64,000 bases of DNA from a bacterium (GTDB lineage: Bacteria > Bacillota > Bacilli > Lactobacillales > Streptococcaceae). Below the pieces are notes generated by a model, which did not search any database, was not told the DNA's origin, and was given only the letters and a program-made list of their open reading frames with translations. The translations under genes and the position numbers were made by a program. The DNA is taken from assembly GCA_905221375.1 (NCBI GenBank), contig CAJNCY010000007.1, positions 85,167 through 149,166 of the forward strand. The letters are read 5' to 3'. Below are positions 19,001-27,752 of the stretch, one piece after another; the stretch's first letter is position 1, and every line of letters begins with the position of its first letter.

Positions 19001-19732
19001 ATGTTAGAAATTAAAAACCTGACAGGTGGCTATGTTCATATCCCTGTCTTGAAAGATGTGTCCTTTACTGTTGAAAGTGGGCAGTTGGTCGGTTTGATTG
19101 GTCTCAATGGTGCTGGAAAATCGACGACTATTAATGAAATTATCGGTCTGTTGACACCTTATAGTGGCTCCATCAATATCAACGGTTTGAGCTTGCAAGA
19201 AGATGCGACTAACTACCGCAAGCAAATTGGCTACATTCCTGAGACACCTAGTTTGTATGAGGAATTGACCCTCAGAGAGCATATCGAAACGGTTGCTATG
19301 GCTTATGGTATTGAGCAAAAAGTGGCTTTTGAGCGAGTAGAACCCTTGTTAAAAATGTTCCGTCTGGACCAGAAATTGGACTGGTTCCCTGTTCATTTTT
19401 CAAAAGGGATGAAGCAGAAGGTCATGATTATCTGTGCTTTTGTGGTGGATCCGAGTCTCTTCATCGTGGATGAGCCTTTCCTTGGTCTCGATCCTCTGGC
19501 TATTTCTGACTTGATTCAGCTTTTGGAAGTGGAAAAGCAAAAGGGCAAGTCCATTCTCATGAGTACCCACGTGCTGGATTCGGCGGAGAAGATGTGTGAT
19601 GCCTTCGTTATTCTCCACAAGGGGGAGGTGCGTGCTAAGGGAAATCTCCTGCAACTGCGCGAAGCCTTTGATATGCCTGAGGCTAGTTTGAATGATATTT
19701 ACTTGGCTCTGACCAAAGAGGAGGAGCTATGA
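19001..19732 (+). CDS. ecsA: Ecs-type ABC transporter ATPase
   Basis: A 243-residue ATPase subunit. Walker A is GLNGAGKST near residues 35-43, the signature region is HFSKGMKQKVM (a variant of LSGGQ), and Walker B is LFIVDEPFLGLD. It matches EcsA-like exporters that pair with an EcsB membrane subunit, which starts 4 bases inside its own end here (ATGA overlap). In bacilli Ecs affects secretion and regulated membrane proteolysis; in streptococci the substrate is unclear. Confidence 0.9.
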   Translation: MLEIKNLTGGYVHIPVLKDVSFTVESGQLVGLIGLNGAGKSTTINEIIGLLTPYSGSININGLSLQEDATNYRKQIGYIPETPSLYEELTLREHIETVAMAYGIEQKVAFERVEPLLKMFRLDQKLDWFPVHFSKGMKQKVMIICAFVVDPSLFIVDEPFLGLDPLAISDLIQLLEVEKQKGKSILMSTHVLDSAEKMCDAFVILHKGEVRAKGNLLQLREAFDMPEASLNDIYLALTKEEEL

Positions 19733-20778
19733 AAGACTTGTTTTTAAAGAGAAAGCAGGTTTTTCGTAAGGAGTGTGTCGGTTATCTGCGCTATGTTCTC
19801 AATGACCACTTTGTCTTGTTCCTGCTTGTTCTGCTGGGATTTCTAGCCTACCAGTACAGTCAACTCTTGCAACATTTTCCTGAAAATCATTGGCCTATCC
19901 TTTTGTTTGTAGGGATTACCTCTGTTTTGCTTTTGCTTTGGGGTGGGATTGCCACCTATATGGAGGCACCAGACAAGCTCTTTCTCTTGGTTGGTGAAGA
20001 GGAAATCAAGCTCCATCTAAAGCGTCAAACTGGCATTTCCCTAGTCTTTTGGCTCTTTGTCCAGACTCTTTTCTTGCTGTTATTTGCGCCTTTATTTTTT
20101 GCAATGGGTTATGGCTTGCCAGTTTTTCTGGTCTATGTGCTCCTATTGGGGGTAGGGAAATATCTGCTTTTTCGTCAAAAAGCCAGCAAATTTTTCACTG
20201 AAAATAGATTGGACTGGGACTATGTCATTTCCCAAGAAAGCAAGCGTAAGCAAGTCTTGCTTCGTTTCTTTGCCCTCTTTACTCAGGTCAAGGGGATTTC
20301 AAACAGCGTCAAGCGTCGTGCCTATCTGGACTTTATCCTAAAGGCTGTTCAGAAGGTGCCTGGGAAGATTTGGCAAAATCTCTATCTGCGTTCTTATCTG
20401 CGAAATGGAGATCTCTTTGCCCTCAGTCTCCGTCTTCTCTTGCTTTCTTTGTTGGCGCAGGTCTTTATCGAGCAAGCTTGGATTGCGACAGCAGTGGTAG
20501 TTCTCTTTAACTACCTCTTGCTCTTCCAGTTGCTGGCACTCTATCACGCCTTTGACTACCAGTATTTGACCCAACTCTTTCCACTGGACAAGGGGCAAAA
20601 GGAAAAAGGTTTGCAGGCGGTAGTCCGAGGATTGACCAGTTTTGTTTTACTTGTGGAATTAGTTGTCGGGTTGATTACCTTCCAAGAAAAACTAGCCCTT
20701 CTAGCCTTACTGGGTGCAGGTTTGGTTTTACTAGCCTTGTACTTACCTTATCAGGTAAAACGTCAGATGCAGGATTAA
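19729..20778 (+). CDS. ecsB: EcsB-like ABC transporter permease
   Basis: A 349-residue polytopic protein with about eight hydrophobic segments and a central cytosolic loop (residues ~145-210), matching EcsB length and layout. It is translationally coupled to ecsA. It likely forms the membrane half of the exporter. A bidirectional terminator follows and separates it from convergent blpT. Confidence 0.87.
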   Translation: MKDLFLKRKQVFRKECVGYLRYVLNDHFVLFLLVLLGFLAYQYSQLLQHFPENHWPILLFVGITSVLLLLWGGIATYMEAPDKLFLLVGEEEIKLHLKRQTGISLVFWLFVQTLFLLLFAPLFFAMGYGLPVFLVYVLLLGVGKYLLFRQKASKFFTENRLDWDYVISQESKRKQVLLRFFALFTQVKGISNSVKRRAYLDFILKAVQKVPGKIWQNLYLRSYLRNGDLFALSLRLLLLSLLAQVFIEQAWIATAVVVLFNYLLLFQLLALYHAFDYQYLTQLFPLDKGQKEKGLQAVVRGLTSFVLLVELVVGLITFQEKLALLALLGAGLVLLALYLPYQVKRQMQD

Positions 20779-20798
20779 TCTTGCCTATATGACACTAA

Positions 20799-20837
20799 AA
20801 AAGAAGTTGAGTTCAGTTTGTCTCAACTTCTTTTATT
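20799..20837. terminator. Bidirectional terminator between ecsB and blpT
   Basis: AAGAAGTTGAG (20801-20811) and CTCAACTTCTT (20822-20832) form a perfect stem with A/T flanks, serving both convergent genes. Confidence 0.85.
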
Positions 20838-20839
20838 TT

Positions 20840-21169
20840 TTACAAGATAATGGTTGGCCCGTAGAGGCTCAACTTGGTCTTGACTTGGTCAAAGTGGAAA
20901 CGGTCATAGGCCCGCCAAGCGGCGCGAGTAGGAGCATCTGGATTGAGGGCGCTGAGTCCCATGAGAAGACTGGAAGTCTGGTAAAATTTTTCCAGTTCAA
21001 TCAAGACTCGATTATCCACTGTTTCAGCCTTGGCTAGAAAGCCAAGAATAGAGTTTAATTGCTCCTGAAAGCGGACGTCGTCAGCGCTTGCCTGTTTGCA
21101 TGCTTGGTAGGCTTTGTTTAAGTCAGTAATCAAAGTCTGAGCTCTTTTGATAGGGTCTGTATCTGTCAT
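20840..21169 (-). CDS. blpT: BlpT-like protein
   Basis: A 109-residue helical soluble protein matching, from memory, BlpT of the pneumococcal blp locus. It is encoded divergently from blpS. Its biochemical role is unknown. AAAGGAGG precedes the ATG. A BlpR-type direct-repeat promoter lies upstream, so expression should respond to the BlpH/BlpR pathway. Confidence 0.82.
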   Translation of the reverse strand: MTDTDPIKRAQTLITDLNKAYQACKQASADDVRFQEQLNSILGFLAKAETVDNRVLIELEKFYQTSSLLMGLSALNPDAPTRAAWRAYDRFHFDQVKTKLSLYGPTIIL

Positions 21170-21231
21170 GAGAATTCCTCCTTTAATCTGGGTGCTAGTT
21201 TTGATTATAGCAATTGTATTTTGATACTGTC

Positions 21232-21298
21232 AGTCTATCACTTTTATCTCCTTTTTCGCCTTCAAATCTTTAATTGTTCTTGAAATGTCTTGAATGGC
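21232..21298 (-). promoter_or_regulatory. BlpR-type promoter of blpT
   Basis: Read on the minus strand: GCCATTCAAGA (21298-21288) and ACAATTAAAGA (21277-21267) are direct repeats starting 21 bases apart. Exactly 29 bases later comes TGA-TAGACT (-10 at 21237-21232). The same geometry occurs at 24402-24468. This is the response-regulator site layout known for ComE/BlpR. Confidence 0.8.
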
Positions 21299-21445
21299 AA
21301 TGAGTAGATTTTATGATAAAATAGTTGTAACCTCATCATGATGTTGTAGAAAAATAATCCTTTTAGGAGCTTTCAAAGACTGTTTAGGATTGGGTGTGCT
21401 TGTGCTAGACCTTTTCTGTTATTCTTTTCTTAGGAGGAGAATCCA

Positions 21446-21784
21446 ATGAAACATATGATTATTCAGACACAGAAAACAGTCTATAAAGTAAACGTCGACG
21501 ATATCTACTATATCCAAATGCATCCAACTAAAGCACATACCGTACAGATTGTTACAGAAGAAGCTAGTTTTAATATGGTTCAAAATTTAAGTAATCTTGA
21601 GAACCAATATGGGGAAACCTTGATGAGATGTCATCGAAATTGTTTGGTCAATCTTGATAAAGTAAAATCGATTGATTTTCAAGAAAGAATCCTTTTTCTT
21701 GGAGAAGAGGGTCAATACGCTGTCAAGTATTCCAGACGTCGCTATAGAGAAATTCGTCAAAAATGGTTGAAAGAGGGAGAGTAA
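21446..21784 (+). CDS. blpS: LytTR-family regulator BlpS
   Basis: A 112-residue protein consisting almost only of a LytTR DNA-binding domain (VDDIYYIQMHP...MRCHRNCLVNLDKV), without a receiver domain. That matches BlpS. TAGGAGGAG precedes the ATG. It lies 4 bases before blpR. An extended -10, TGATAAAAT (21314-21322), suggests a promoter about 120 bases upstream. Confidence 0.88.
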   Translation: MKHMIIQTQKTVYKVNVDDIYYIQMHPTKAHTVQIVTEEASFNMVQNLSNLENQYGETLMRCHRNCLVNLDKVKSIDFQERILFLGEEGQYAVKYSRRRYREIRQKWLKEGE

Positions 21785-21788
21785 AAAG

Positions 21789-22526
21789 ATGAGAATATTT
21801 GTTTTAGAGGATGATTTTTCCCAACAAGCTAGAATTGAAACGACGATTGAGAAACTTTTGAAAGCACATCATATCACTCCCAGCTCTTTTGCGGTCTTTG
21901 GCAAGCCAGACCAACTGCTGGCAGAGGTGCATGAGAAGGGAGCCCATCAACTATTCTTTTTGGACATTGAGATTCGAAATGAGGAGATGAAGGGGCTGGA
22001 GGTGGCTAGAAAGATTCGGGATCGGGATCCTTATGCCCTGATTGTCTTTGTGACGACTCACTCGGAGTTTATGCCCCTGTCCTTTCGCTACCAAGTGTCT
22101 GCTCTGGACTACATTGATAAGGCTCTTTCGGCAGAGGAGTTTGAATCTCGGATCGAGACAGCCCTCCTCTATGCCAATAGTCAAGACAGTAAAAGTCTGG
22201 CGGAAGATTGCTTTTACTTTAAATCAAAATTTGCTCAATTTCAGTATCCTTTTAAAGAGGTTTATTATCTTGAAACATCGCCCAGAGCCCATCGTGTTAT
22301 TCTCTATACCAAGACGGACAGGCTGGAATTTACAGCGAGTTTAGAGGAGGTTTTCAAGCAGGAGCCCCGTCTCTTGCAGTGCCATCGCTCTTTTCTCATC
22401 AATCCTGCAAATGTGGTTCGTTTGGATAAGAAAGAAAAACTCCTTTTCTTTCCCAATGGTGGAAGTTGTCTAATCGCGCGTTATAAGGTCAGGGAAGTGT
22501 CTGAGACTATCAATAACTTACATTGA
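21789..22526 (+). CDS. blpR: Response regulator BlpR
   Basis: A 245-residue response regulator with an N-terminal receiver domain (residues ~1-120; phospho-acceptor Asp in LFFLDIEIRN near residue 58; K in DYIDKA) and a C-terminal LytTR domain (~145-245, QCHRSFLINPANV). It should bind paired direct repeats with a 21-base period after phosphorylation by BlpH. It follows blpS by 4 bases. Domains appear intact. Confidence 0.93.
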   Translation: MRIFVLEDDFSQQARIETTIEKLLKAHHITPSSFAVFGKPDQLLAEVHEKGAHQLFFLDIEIRNEEMKGLEVARKIRDRDPYALIVFVTTHSEFMPLSFRYQVSALDYIDKALSAEEFESRIETALLYANSQDSKSLAEDCFYFKSKFAQFQYPFKEVYYLETSPRAHRVILYTKTDRLEFTASLEEVFKQEPRLLQCHRSFLINPANVVRLDKKEKLLFFPNGGSCLIARYKVREVSETINNLH

Positions 22527-22539
22527 TCTAGGAGAGTTT

Positions 22540-23889
22540 ATGTATATTTTTGGGATGATATTGTATTCACTAGCTATTATTGGGCTAGAAATTATCATGT
22601 TCTTTAAGGTAGATGGAATTAGTTTCACTATAGATAAAATTTTTAAGGGCTTTCTTCTAAAATTTCTTCTAGCAGCAATTGTTACAACTTTTAATTATTT
22701 AGTCTTGACTGACTATCTGTCATACTTTATAGAACCCTTGTTCGGCCTCAGCTTGTCTTTCTTATTGTTAAGAGGGCTTTCTAAAAGACTCCTTTTCTTT
22801 TATGGTCTCTTTCCAATTGTATTGATGGATATCTTTTACAGAAGTCTCTCCTATTTTGTGTTTCCGTTTTTGGGGCAAGGGATTGTAGATGGAGATGGAA
22901 ATCCTCTCTTTTTGTTGATTATGCTATTCGTTTGCTTCATAGTATTAGTCTTTTTGAAATGGTTGGACTATGATTTTACTAGATTGAGAAAGGAGTTTCT
23001 CGATAAAGGCTTTCAACAGTCCCTGACTAAGATTAACTGGATAATGGGGGCTTACTTTCTAGTCATGGAAAATCTGTCTTACTTTGAATATGCATACGAT
23101 ATCCAATCAAAGACTGTTCGCCATCTTATCCTAGTGTTTTACCTACTCTTTTTTATGGGGATTATCAAGAAATTGGATACCTATTTGAAGGAAAAACTTC
23201 AGGAGAAACTGAACCAAGAACAGGCCTTGCGCTATAGAGATATGGAGCGCTATAGTCGGCATATAGAGGAACTTTACAAGGAAGTACGGAGTTTTCGCCA
23301 TGACTACACCAACCTCTTGACCAGTTTACGTCTGGGTATTGAAGAGGAGGATATGGAGCAGATAAAAGAGGTCTACGACTCGGTCTTAAAGGATTCTAGT
23401 GAAAAATTGCGGGACAACAAATATGACCTGGGCAGATTGGTGAATATTCGAGACCGTGCCCTCAAAAGTCTTCTAGCAGGGAAATTTCTAAAAGCCAGAG
23501 ATAAGAAGATTATCTTTAATGTCGAAGTTCCTGAGGAGATTCAGGTCGAGGGGATGAGCCTGCTTGATTTTCTAACCATTGTGTCTATCCTTTGTGACAA
23601 TGCTATTGAAGCCAGTGCAGAGGCCAGTCAACCTCATGTTTCAATCGCCTTTTTAAAAAATGGAGCACAGGAGACCTTTATCATCGAAAATTCCATCAAA
23701 GAAGAGGGTATCGATATTTCTGAAATCTTCTCCTTTGGAGCAAGTTCTAAAGGGGAGGAGAGAGGAGTTGGTCTCTATACCGTCATGAAGATTGTCGAAA
23801 GCCATCCCAATACCAGTCTCAATACCACCTGCCAAAATCAAGTCTTTCGTCAGGTTTTAACAATTCACTCGATGTCAGTTGATGATTAG
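22540..23889 (+). CDS. blpH: Peptide-pheromone histidine kinase BlpH
   Basis: A 449-residue HPK10-type sensor. Residues ~1-225 form about six membrane segments that bind peptide pheromone. The phospho-accepting H box is VRSFRHDYTNLLTS near residue 250; the N box is CDNAIEAS and the G box GVGLYTV. All catalytic motifs look intact. It follows blpR by 13 bases. No blpC, blpA or blpB follows, so any inducing peptide must come from elsewhere. Confidence 0.92.
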   Translation: MYIFGMILYSLAIIGLEIIMFFKVDGISFTIDKIFKGFLLKFLLAAIVTTFNYLVLTDYLSYFIEPLFGLSLSFLLLRGLSKRLLFFYGLFPIVLMDIFYRSLSYFVFPFLGQGIVDGDGNPLFLLIMLFVCFIVLVFLKWLDYDFTRLRKEFLDKGFQQSLTKINWIMGAYFLVMENLSYFEYAYDIQSKTVRHLILVFYLLFFMGIIKKLDTYLKEKLQEKLNQEQALRYRDMERYSRHIEELYKEVRSFRHDYTNLLTSLRLGIEEEDMEQIKEVYDSVLKDSSEKLRDNKYDLGRLVNIRDRALKSLLAGKFLKARDKKIIFNVEVPEEIQVEGMSLLDFLTIVSILCDNAIEASAEASQPHVSIAFLKNGAQETFIIENSIKEEGIDISEIFSFGASSKGEERGVGLYTVMKIVESHPNTSLNTTCQNQVFRQVLTIHSMSVDD

Positions 23890-23957
23890 AAGATTTGTGG
23901 AAAGAAATACCGCCTGTAGTCATCAATTAAAATGCCATAGTATATGAGGTATCCTAT

Positions 23958-24314
23958 ATGAATAAGAAATCCTTTTTTATCATCTGTTCTACGTTGATTA
24001 TAGCATCGAATCTTCTCATGCTTTCCGTTGTGAACAAGGGAGAAGAAACGGGGGGCAATCTGTTTGTGATTGCTATAGCCTGTGTTATGCTACCAGTCTT
24101 TTTATATGCAGTTGAAAACAGACTTACTTCAATGGTAAGAGTAGAATCAATACTCCTGATTCAGTTGACAGTTATATCCCTACTCCGTCTTATCAACAGA
24201 ATAGGGAGTACGCCTGAAATCCTCAACATTATCATTACCCTTATCGCTTTGGCAAGTGGGACAGCTGCTATCCTTGTTGCGATTATGAGAATATATGAGA
24301 ACATACGGAAGTGA
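23958..24314 (+). CDS. Small four-helix membrane protein in the blp locus
   Basis: A 118-residue protein with four predicted membrane segments (residues ~5-24, 33-52, 60-82, 88-110). I do not recognise the family. Its size and place between blpH and the immunity-like operon suggest a bacteriocin immunity or accessory protein, but nothing in the sequence proves it. A terminator-like hairpin follows. Confidence 0.6.
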   Translation: MNKKSFFIICSTLIIASNLLMLSVVNKGEETGGNLFVIAIACVMLPVFLYAVENRLTSMVRVESILLIQLTVISLLRLINRIGSTPEILNIIITLIALASGTAAILVAIMRIYENIRK

Positions 24315-24364
24315 GGGTGAGTAGTTTTCTATTTTGTATTTTCACATTGTCAAGTTCCCCCAGG

Positions 24365-24397
24365 GCAAGTATGTTTTTCATGCTTGCTTTTTAAATT
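24365..24397 (+). terminator. Terminator after the 118-residue blp-region gene
   Basis: GCAAGTATG and CATGCTTGC pair (one G-T wobble) across a T5 loop, followed by a T-rich tail. It isolates the BlpR-type promoter downstream. Confidence 0.75.
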
Positions 24398-24401
24398 TTT
24401 T

Positions 24402-24468
24402 ACAATTCAAGATGTTTTGATGACCATTTATGATTTGAGTGATCCAAGGTCAAAATGAGTGCTATACT
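24402..24468 (+). promoter_or_regulatory. BlpR-type promoter of the immunity-like operon
   Basis: Direct repeats ACAATTCAAGA (24402-24412) and ACCATTTATGA (24423-24433) begin 21 bases apart. After 29 bases comes TGC-TATACT (-10 at 24463-24468). Spacing is identical to the blpT promoter on the other strand. Confidence 0.82.
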
Positions 24469-24525
24469 AGCAGTGTAAAGGTTCTAGCTCAACTAAGATA
24501 AAGCACACGTTTAGGAGGAAATCTT

Positions 24526-24690
24526 ATGAAGAAAAATATACTTGTCATTTTCATCTTGTATCTAATCATGTCCATCTTTCTTTATCCGTTCAGGGAGAGT
24601 ACTTGGTATCAGCTATTTTATACCATAGCCTATGTGATTGCAGTGATGATTTATTTTGCTATCATGAAAAAGAAAGGAGAAAAGAAATGA
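24526..24690 (+). CDS. Tiny two-helix membrane protein in the blp immunity operon
   Basis: A 54-residue protein with two hydrophobic segments (residues ~5-20 and ~30-47) and a basic C-terminal tail (KKKGEKK). AGGAGG stands 7-8 bases before the ATG. It is the first gene after the BlpR-type promoter and overlaps the next gene by 4 bases. Small two-helix proteins in this place in pneumococci are candidate immunity proteins. It lacks the double-glycine leader of a bacteriocin. Confidence 0.7.
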   Translation: MKKNILVIFILYLIMSIFLYPFRESTWYQLFYTIAYVIAVMIYFAIMKKKGEKK

Positions 24691-25091
24691 AAACTTTTCT
24701 TGCTAAAAAACGGAACATCTTCCTTGCGAGATTGTTCCTAGGTCAGTTGCCTTTACTTGTCTCTACCTATCTATTTCTATCTCGTCAGTTTTTAAATTTT
24801 TCCTTGGTTTTCCAATTTCTTTTAGTGGTTATTAACTTGGCTTCTATTTTGGTCACTGTTTACCTCACTAGGGAAATGAGAATAAGAGAGTTTGAAGATG
24901 ATGATTTGGTTAGTCCTAGAACCAATCAACTCATGTATATCGGCTTGACAGGCTTTATGTCTATTATTTGTTTGTATAGAGGTATCACTGCAGGAGAATC
25001 CTATCAACAACTAATTGCCTATATTGGCGCCATTCTCTGCCTGCTTATCATGCTTCTGCTCATTTGGGGCTTGAAGTATTATAAAAAGTAG
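24687..25091 (+). CDS. Membrane protein of the blp immunity operon
   Basis: A 134-residue protein with four hydrophobic segments (residues ~10-28, 36-56, 75-95 and 105-128). The ATG at 24687 is preferred because AAAGGAG lies 6-9 bases upstream and it overlaps the previous stop. A longer in-frame version would run back through most of the 54-residue gene. I infer an immunity-type role from context only. Confidence 0.65.
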   Translation: MKTFLAKKRNIFLARLFLGQLPLLVSTYLFLSRQFLNFSLVFQFLLVVINLASILVTVYLTREMRIREFEDDDLVSPRTNQLMYIGLTGFMSIICLYRGITAGESYQQLIAYIGAILCLLIMLLLIWGLKYYKK

Positions 25092-25149
25092 AGGAAGAAC
25101 TTTCTTCTTAATATGGAACTAGTCTATAGTCTGACAAGGGGAGGTCATC

Positions 25150-25398
25150 ATGTATAAACACTTATTTTTCCTAGATTCCAAAACCTTAGACTGGTTGACA
25201 CCTTATATTTTGGTCTTGGCTTCTGACACCATTGCTTTTAACGTTTTTGTGCTAACCTTTGTATCTGTGGTGGTCTTTTATTTCCTAAATCCCATGTTAT
25301 CTTTAATGGCTATATTCTTAGGGGCTGGCTATGTGGTCGGGTTTTGGTTACTCAAATGGTTTGTTTTGGAAAGACTAGCACTAAAGGATGACGTGTAG
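25150..25398 (+). CDS. blpZ: BlpZ-like small membrane protein
   Basis: An 82-residue protein with two membrane segments (residues ~18-35 and 42-65), matching from memory the BlpZ protein at the end of the pneumococcal blp immunity region. AAGGGGAGG lies upstream of the ATG. It follows the 134-residue gene by about 60 bases and precedes the CAAX protease by about 30. Exact role is unknown. Confidence 0.75.
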   Translation: MYKHLFFLDSKTLDWLTPYILVLASDTIAFNVFVLTFVSVVVFYFLNPMLSLMAIFLGAGYVVGFWLLKWFVLERLALKDDV

Positions 25399-25404
25399 AG
25401 AAGT

Positions 25405-26040
25405 TTGTTTCTTGAGGAGAATAATTTTATGGAGTTTTTTGATAAATTTCATGCCTTGTGCTTTGGATTTTTAGTACTACTAATCGTCATTACAGTTCCT
25501 TATACGATTAATCATGGGGATTTTTTTCAAAATGAATCTGCATTGATTATTGTAAGTCTTCTAGTAACCTCGATGAGTGTTGCTTATGCTAGAAAGTTTG
25601 AAATGATTTCTTTTGGGATGTTAAGCAAGAAAGAACTTTTGCTTTTCATTGCAATCTTTCTTCTAAGTGTGCTTGAGACGCTGGTTTATATTCATTTCTT
25701 CGCTATTTCTTCTGGCGCAGGAGTTCAACACTTGGCGGAAGTCAGCAGAGGAATTTCCCTGTCTTTGATTTTGACTTCCTCAGTTTTTGGACCTGTCCAG
25801 GAGGAACTCATTTTCAGAGGACTTCTTCAAGGTGCCGTTTTTGACAATTCTTGGTTAGGGCTTGTGCTAACTTCCTCTCTTTTTTCTTTCATGCATGGAC
25901 CTTCTAATGTCCCTTCGTTTATTTTTTATCTACTTGGGGGCTTGTTACTGGGTTTTGCTTATAAAAAGAGCCAAAACTTATGGGTTTCTACTTTAGTCCA
26001 TATGTTTTACAATGCTTGGCCACTCTTATATTATTTATAA
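25405..26040 (+). CDS. pncP: CPBP/CAAX-family membrane metalloprotease (PncP-like)
   Basis: About 200-211 residues, polytopic. The catalytic motif VQEELIFRGLLQG (EExxxR) and a later FSFMHGPSN histidine motif mark the CPBP intramembrane metalloprotease family. Family members near bacteriocin loci often give self-immunity. An in-frame ATG at 25429, with GAGGAG upstream, gives a 203-residue protein and may be the true start; 25405 is a non-ATG codon. Last gene of the immunity run, ending at a terminator. Confidence 0.82.
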   Translation: MFLEENNFMEFFDKFHALCFGFLVLLIVITVPYTINHGDFFQNESALIIVSLLVTSMSVAYARKFEMISFGMLSKKELLLFIAIFLLSVLETLVYIHFFAISSGAGVQHLAEVSRGISLSLILTSSVFGPVQEELIFRGLLQGAVFDNSWLGLVLTSSLFSFMHGPSNVPSFIFYLLGGLLLGFAYKKSQNLWVSTLVHMFYNAWPLLYYL

Positions 26041-26047
26041 AAATCAT

Positions 26048-26084
26048 GAAAGGTAAGCCGAAGACGGTGCTTGCCTTTTCTTTC
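26048..26084 (+). terminator. Terminator of the blp immunity operon
   Basis: AAAGGTAAGC pairs with GCTTGCCTTT (one wobble) over a 10-base loop, followed by TCTTTCT. Confidence 0.75.
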
Positions 26085-26141
26085 TATAATGATACCTAAG
26101 CTAATCCAGAGGCTTTTCTTTGAGAATCAGGTGTGGAGCGG

Positions 26142-26170
26142 TTGACGAATAGGGCAAAAACTAGTAGAAT
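26142..26170 (+). promoter_or_regulatory. Promoter of ccrZ-trmB
   Basis: TTGACG (26142-26147) and TAGAAT (26165-26170) are 17 bases apart, 30 bases upstream of the ccrZ ATG. Confidence 0.7.
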
Positions 26171-26199
26171 AGTAAGGAAACTTTATACGGAGGAAAGAA

Positions 26200-26994
26200 A
26201 TGGATTTGGGTGATAATGAGCTAACACTGACTCCTATACCTGGGAAAAGTGGCAAGGCTTATATGGGTAGCTATCCTGATGGGAAGCGCATCTTTGTAAA
26301 AATGAACACCTCTCCAATCCTACCTGGTCTAGCTAGAGAACAAATTGCTCCACAATTATTATGGAGTCGCCGTTTGGCAGATGGGCGTGATATGTGTGCT
26401 CAAGAATGGTTGACAGGCAAGATATTGACCCCCTATGATATGAATCGTAAGCAAATCGTCAATATTTTAACCCGCCTACATCGCTCACGTCCTTTGATGA
26501 CACAGTTGAGTCGTTTGGGCTATGCCATGGAAACACCTGTAGACTTACTACAGTCTTGGCAAGAAACGGCTCCAGATGCTTTGCGTAAAAATCATTTTAT
26601 CAGTGAAGTGATGGCTGATTTACGTCAGACTATTCCAGGATTTAGAGAGGACTATGCGACCATTGTCCATGGAGATGTACGACATAGTAATTGGATTGAG
26701 ACAGATAGTGGCTTGATTTATTTGGTAGATTGGGATTCGGTTCGCTTGACTGACCGCATGTTTGACGTGGCTCACATGCTCTGCCATTATATTCCAGAGC
26801 ATCAGTGGAAGGAATGGTTGACCTACTACGGTTACAAGTACAATCAAACGGTATTAAATAAATTGTATTGGTATGGTCAATTGTCTTATTTGAGCCAGAT
26901 TTCCAAGTATTATATGAACCAAGATTTAGAAAATGTCAATCGGGAGATTCATGGCTTGCGTCACTTCCGAGACAAGTATGGGAAGAGAAGATGA
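26200..26994 (+). CDS. ccrZ: Cell-cycle regulator CcrZ (aminoglycoside-phosphotransferase-like kinase)
   Basis: A 264-residue APH-fold kinase with the catalytic loop [10 protein letters not shown] near residue 155 and metal-binding VDWDSV near 180. In pneumococcus CcrZ sits at the septum with FtsZ and couples division to DnaA-driven initiation; related work reports ribose kinase activity in the family. GGAGG precedes the ATG. Its stop overlaps the trmB start, the conserved streptococcal arrangement. Confidence 0.9.
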   Translation: MDLGDNELTLTPIPGKSGKAYMGSYPDGKRIFVKMNTSPILPGLAREQIAPQLLWSRRLADGRDMCAQEWLTGKILTPYDMNRKQIVNILTRLHRSRPLMTQLSRLGYAMETPVDLLQSWQETAPDALRKNHFISEVMADLRQTIPGFREDYATIVHGDVRHSNWIETDSGLIYLVDWDSVRLTDRMFDVAHMLCHYIPEHQWKEWLTYYGYKYNQTVLNKLYWYGQLSYLSQISKYYMNQDLENVNREIHGLRHFRDKYGKRR

Positions 26995-27626
26995 GAGTTA
27001 GAAATCGTAAAGGGGCAACAGAATTACTAGAGGCAAATCCCCAGTATGTGGTCCTCAATCCCTTGGAAGCCAAGGGGAAATGGCGGGACTTGTTTGGAAA
27101 TGATAATCCCATTCATGTGGAAGTAGGAAGTGGAAAGGGTGCCTTCGTTTCAGGTATGGCCAAACAAAACCCTGACATCAACTATATCGGGATTGATATT
27201 CAAAAGTCTGTTTTGAGTTACGCTTTGGACAAGGTGCTTGAAGTTGGAGTGCCTAATATCAAGCTCTTGTGGGTGGATGGTTCTGACTTGACCGACTATT
27301 TTGAAGATGGTGAGATTGATCGCTTGTATCTGAACTTTTCAGATCCATGGCCTAAAAAGCGCCATGAAAAGCGTCGGTTGACTTACAAGACCTTCTTGGA
27401 TACCTTCAAGCGTATCTTGCCCGAAAATGGAGAAATTCATTTCAAGACGGATAACCGTGGCTTGTTTGAGTACAGCCTAGTGAGCTTTTCTCAGTATGGC
27501 ATGAAACTCAATGGTGTCTGGCTTGATTTACATGCCAGTGATTTTGAAGGCAATGTCATGACAGAATATGAACAAAAATTCTCAAACAAGGGTCAAGTTA
27601 TCTACCGAGTTGAGGCAGAATTTTAA
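26991..27626 (+). CDS. trmB: tRNA (guanine-N7)-methyltransferase
   Basis: A 211-residue SAM-dependent methyltransferase that makes m7G46 in tRNA. The SAM motif [19 protein letters not shown], and the TrmB signature [20 protein letters not shown] are visible. The ATG at 26991 overlaps the ccrZ stop (ATGA). Longer in-frame options run well into ccrZ and are rejected. Length is typical. Confidence 0.96.
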   Translation: MRVRNRKGATELLEANPQYVVLNPLEAKGKWRDLFGNDNPIHVEVGSGKGAFVSGMAKQNPDINYIGIDIQKSVLSYALDKVLEVGVPNIKLLWVDGSDLTDYFEDGEIDRLYLNFSDPWPKKRHEKRRLTYKTFLDTFKRILPENGEIHFKTDNRGLFEYSLVSFSQYGMKLNGVWLDLHASDFEGNVMTEYEQKFSNKGQVIYRVEAEF

Positions 27627-27663
27627 GAAATAGCCTGAAATCAGGCTGTATAAGTGCTTTTGC

Positions 27664-27692
27664 TTTACATAAGTTGGCAAACGTGCTATACT
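27664..27692 (+). promoter_or_regulatory. Promoter of the rimP-nusA-infB operon
   Basis: TTTACA (27664-27669) and TATACT (27687-27692, preceded by TGC) are 17 bases apart. An AGCCTGAAATCAGGCT hairpin lies just upstream (27633-27648), possibly the end of trmB. Confidence 0.75.
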
Positions 27693-27752
27693 AAGAGTAA
27701 GAATATGAGAAAGTGAGGCGGGGAAATATCTTCGCCTCTTGCTTATGAGGAG

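Noticed and set aside
20789..21037. An 82-codon plus-strand frame opposite blpT
   Set aside because: Overlaps the terminator and the recognised blpT on the other strand; no ribosome site.
24526..24690. Possible bacteriocin peptide gene
   Set aside because: The 54-residue product has two membrane helices and no double-glycine leader; immunity-type small membrane protein is more plausible.
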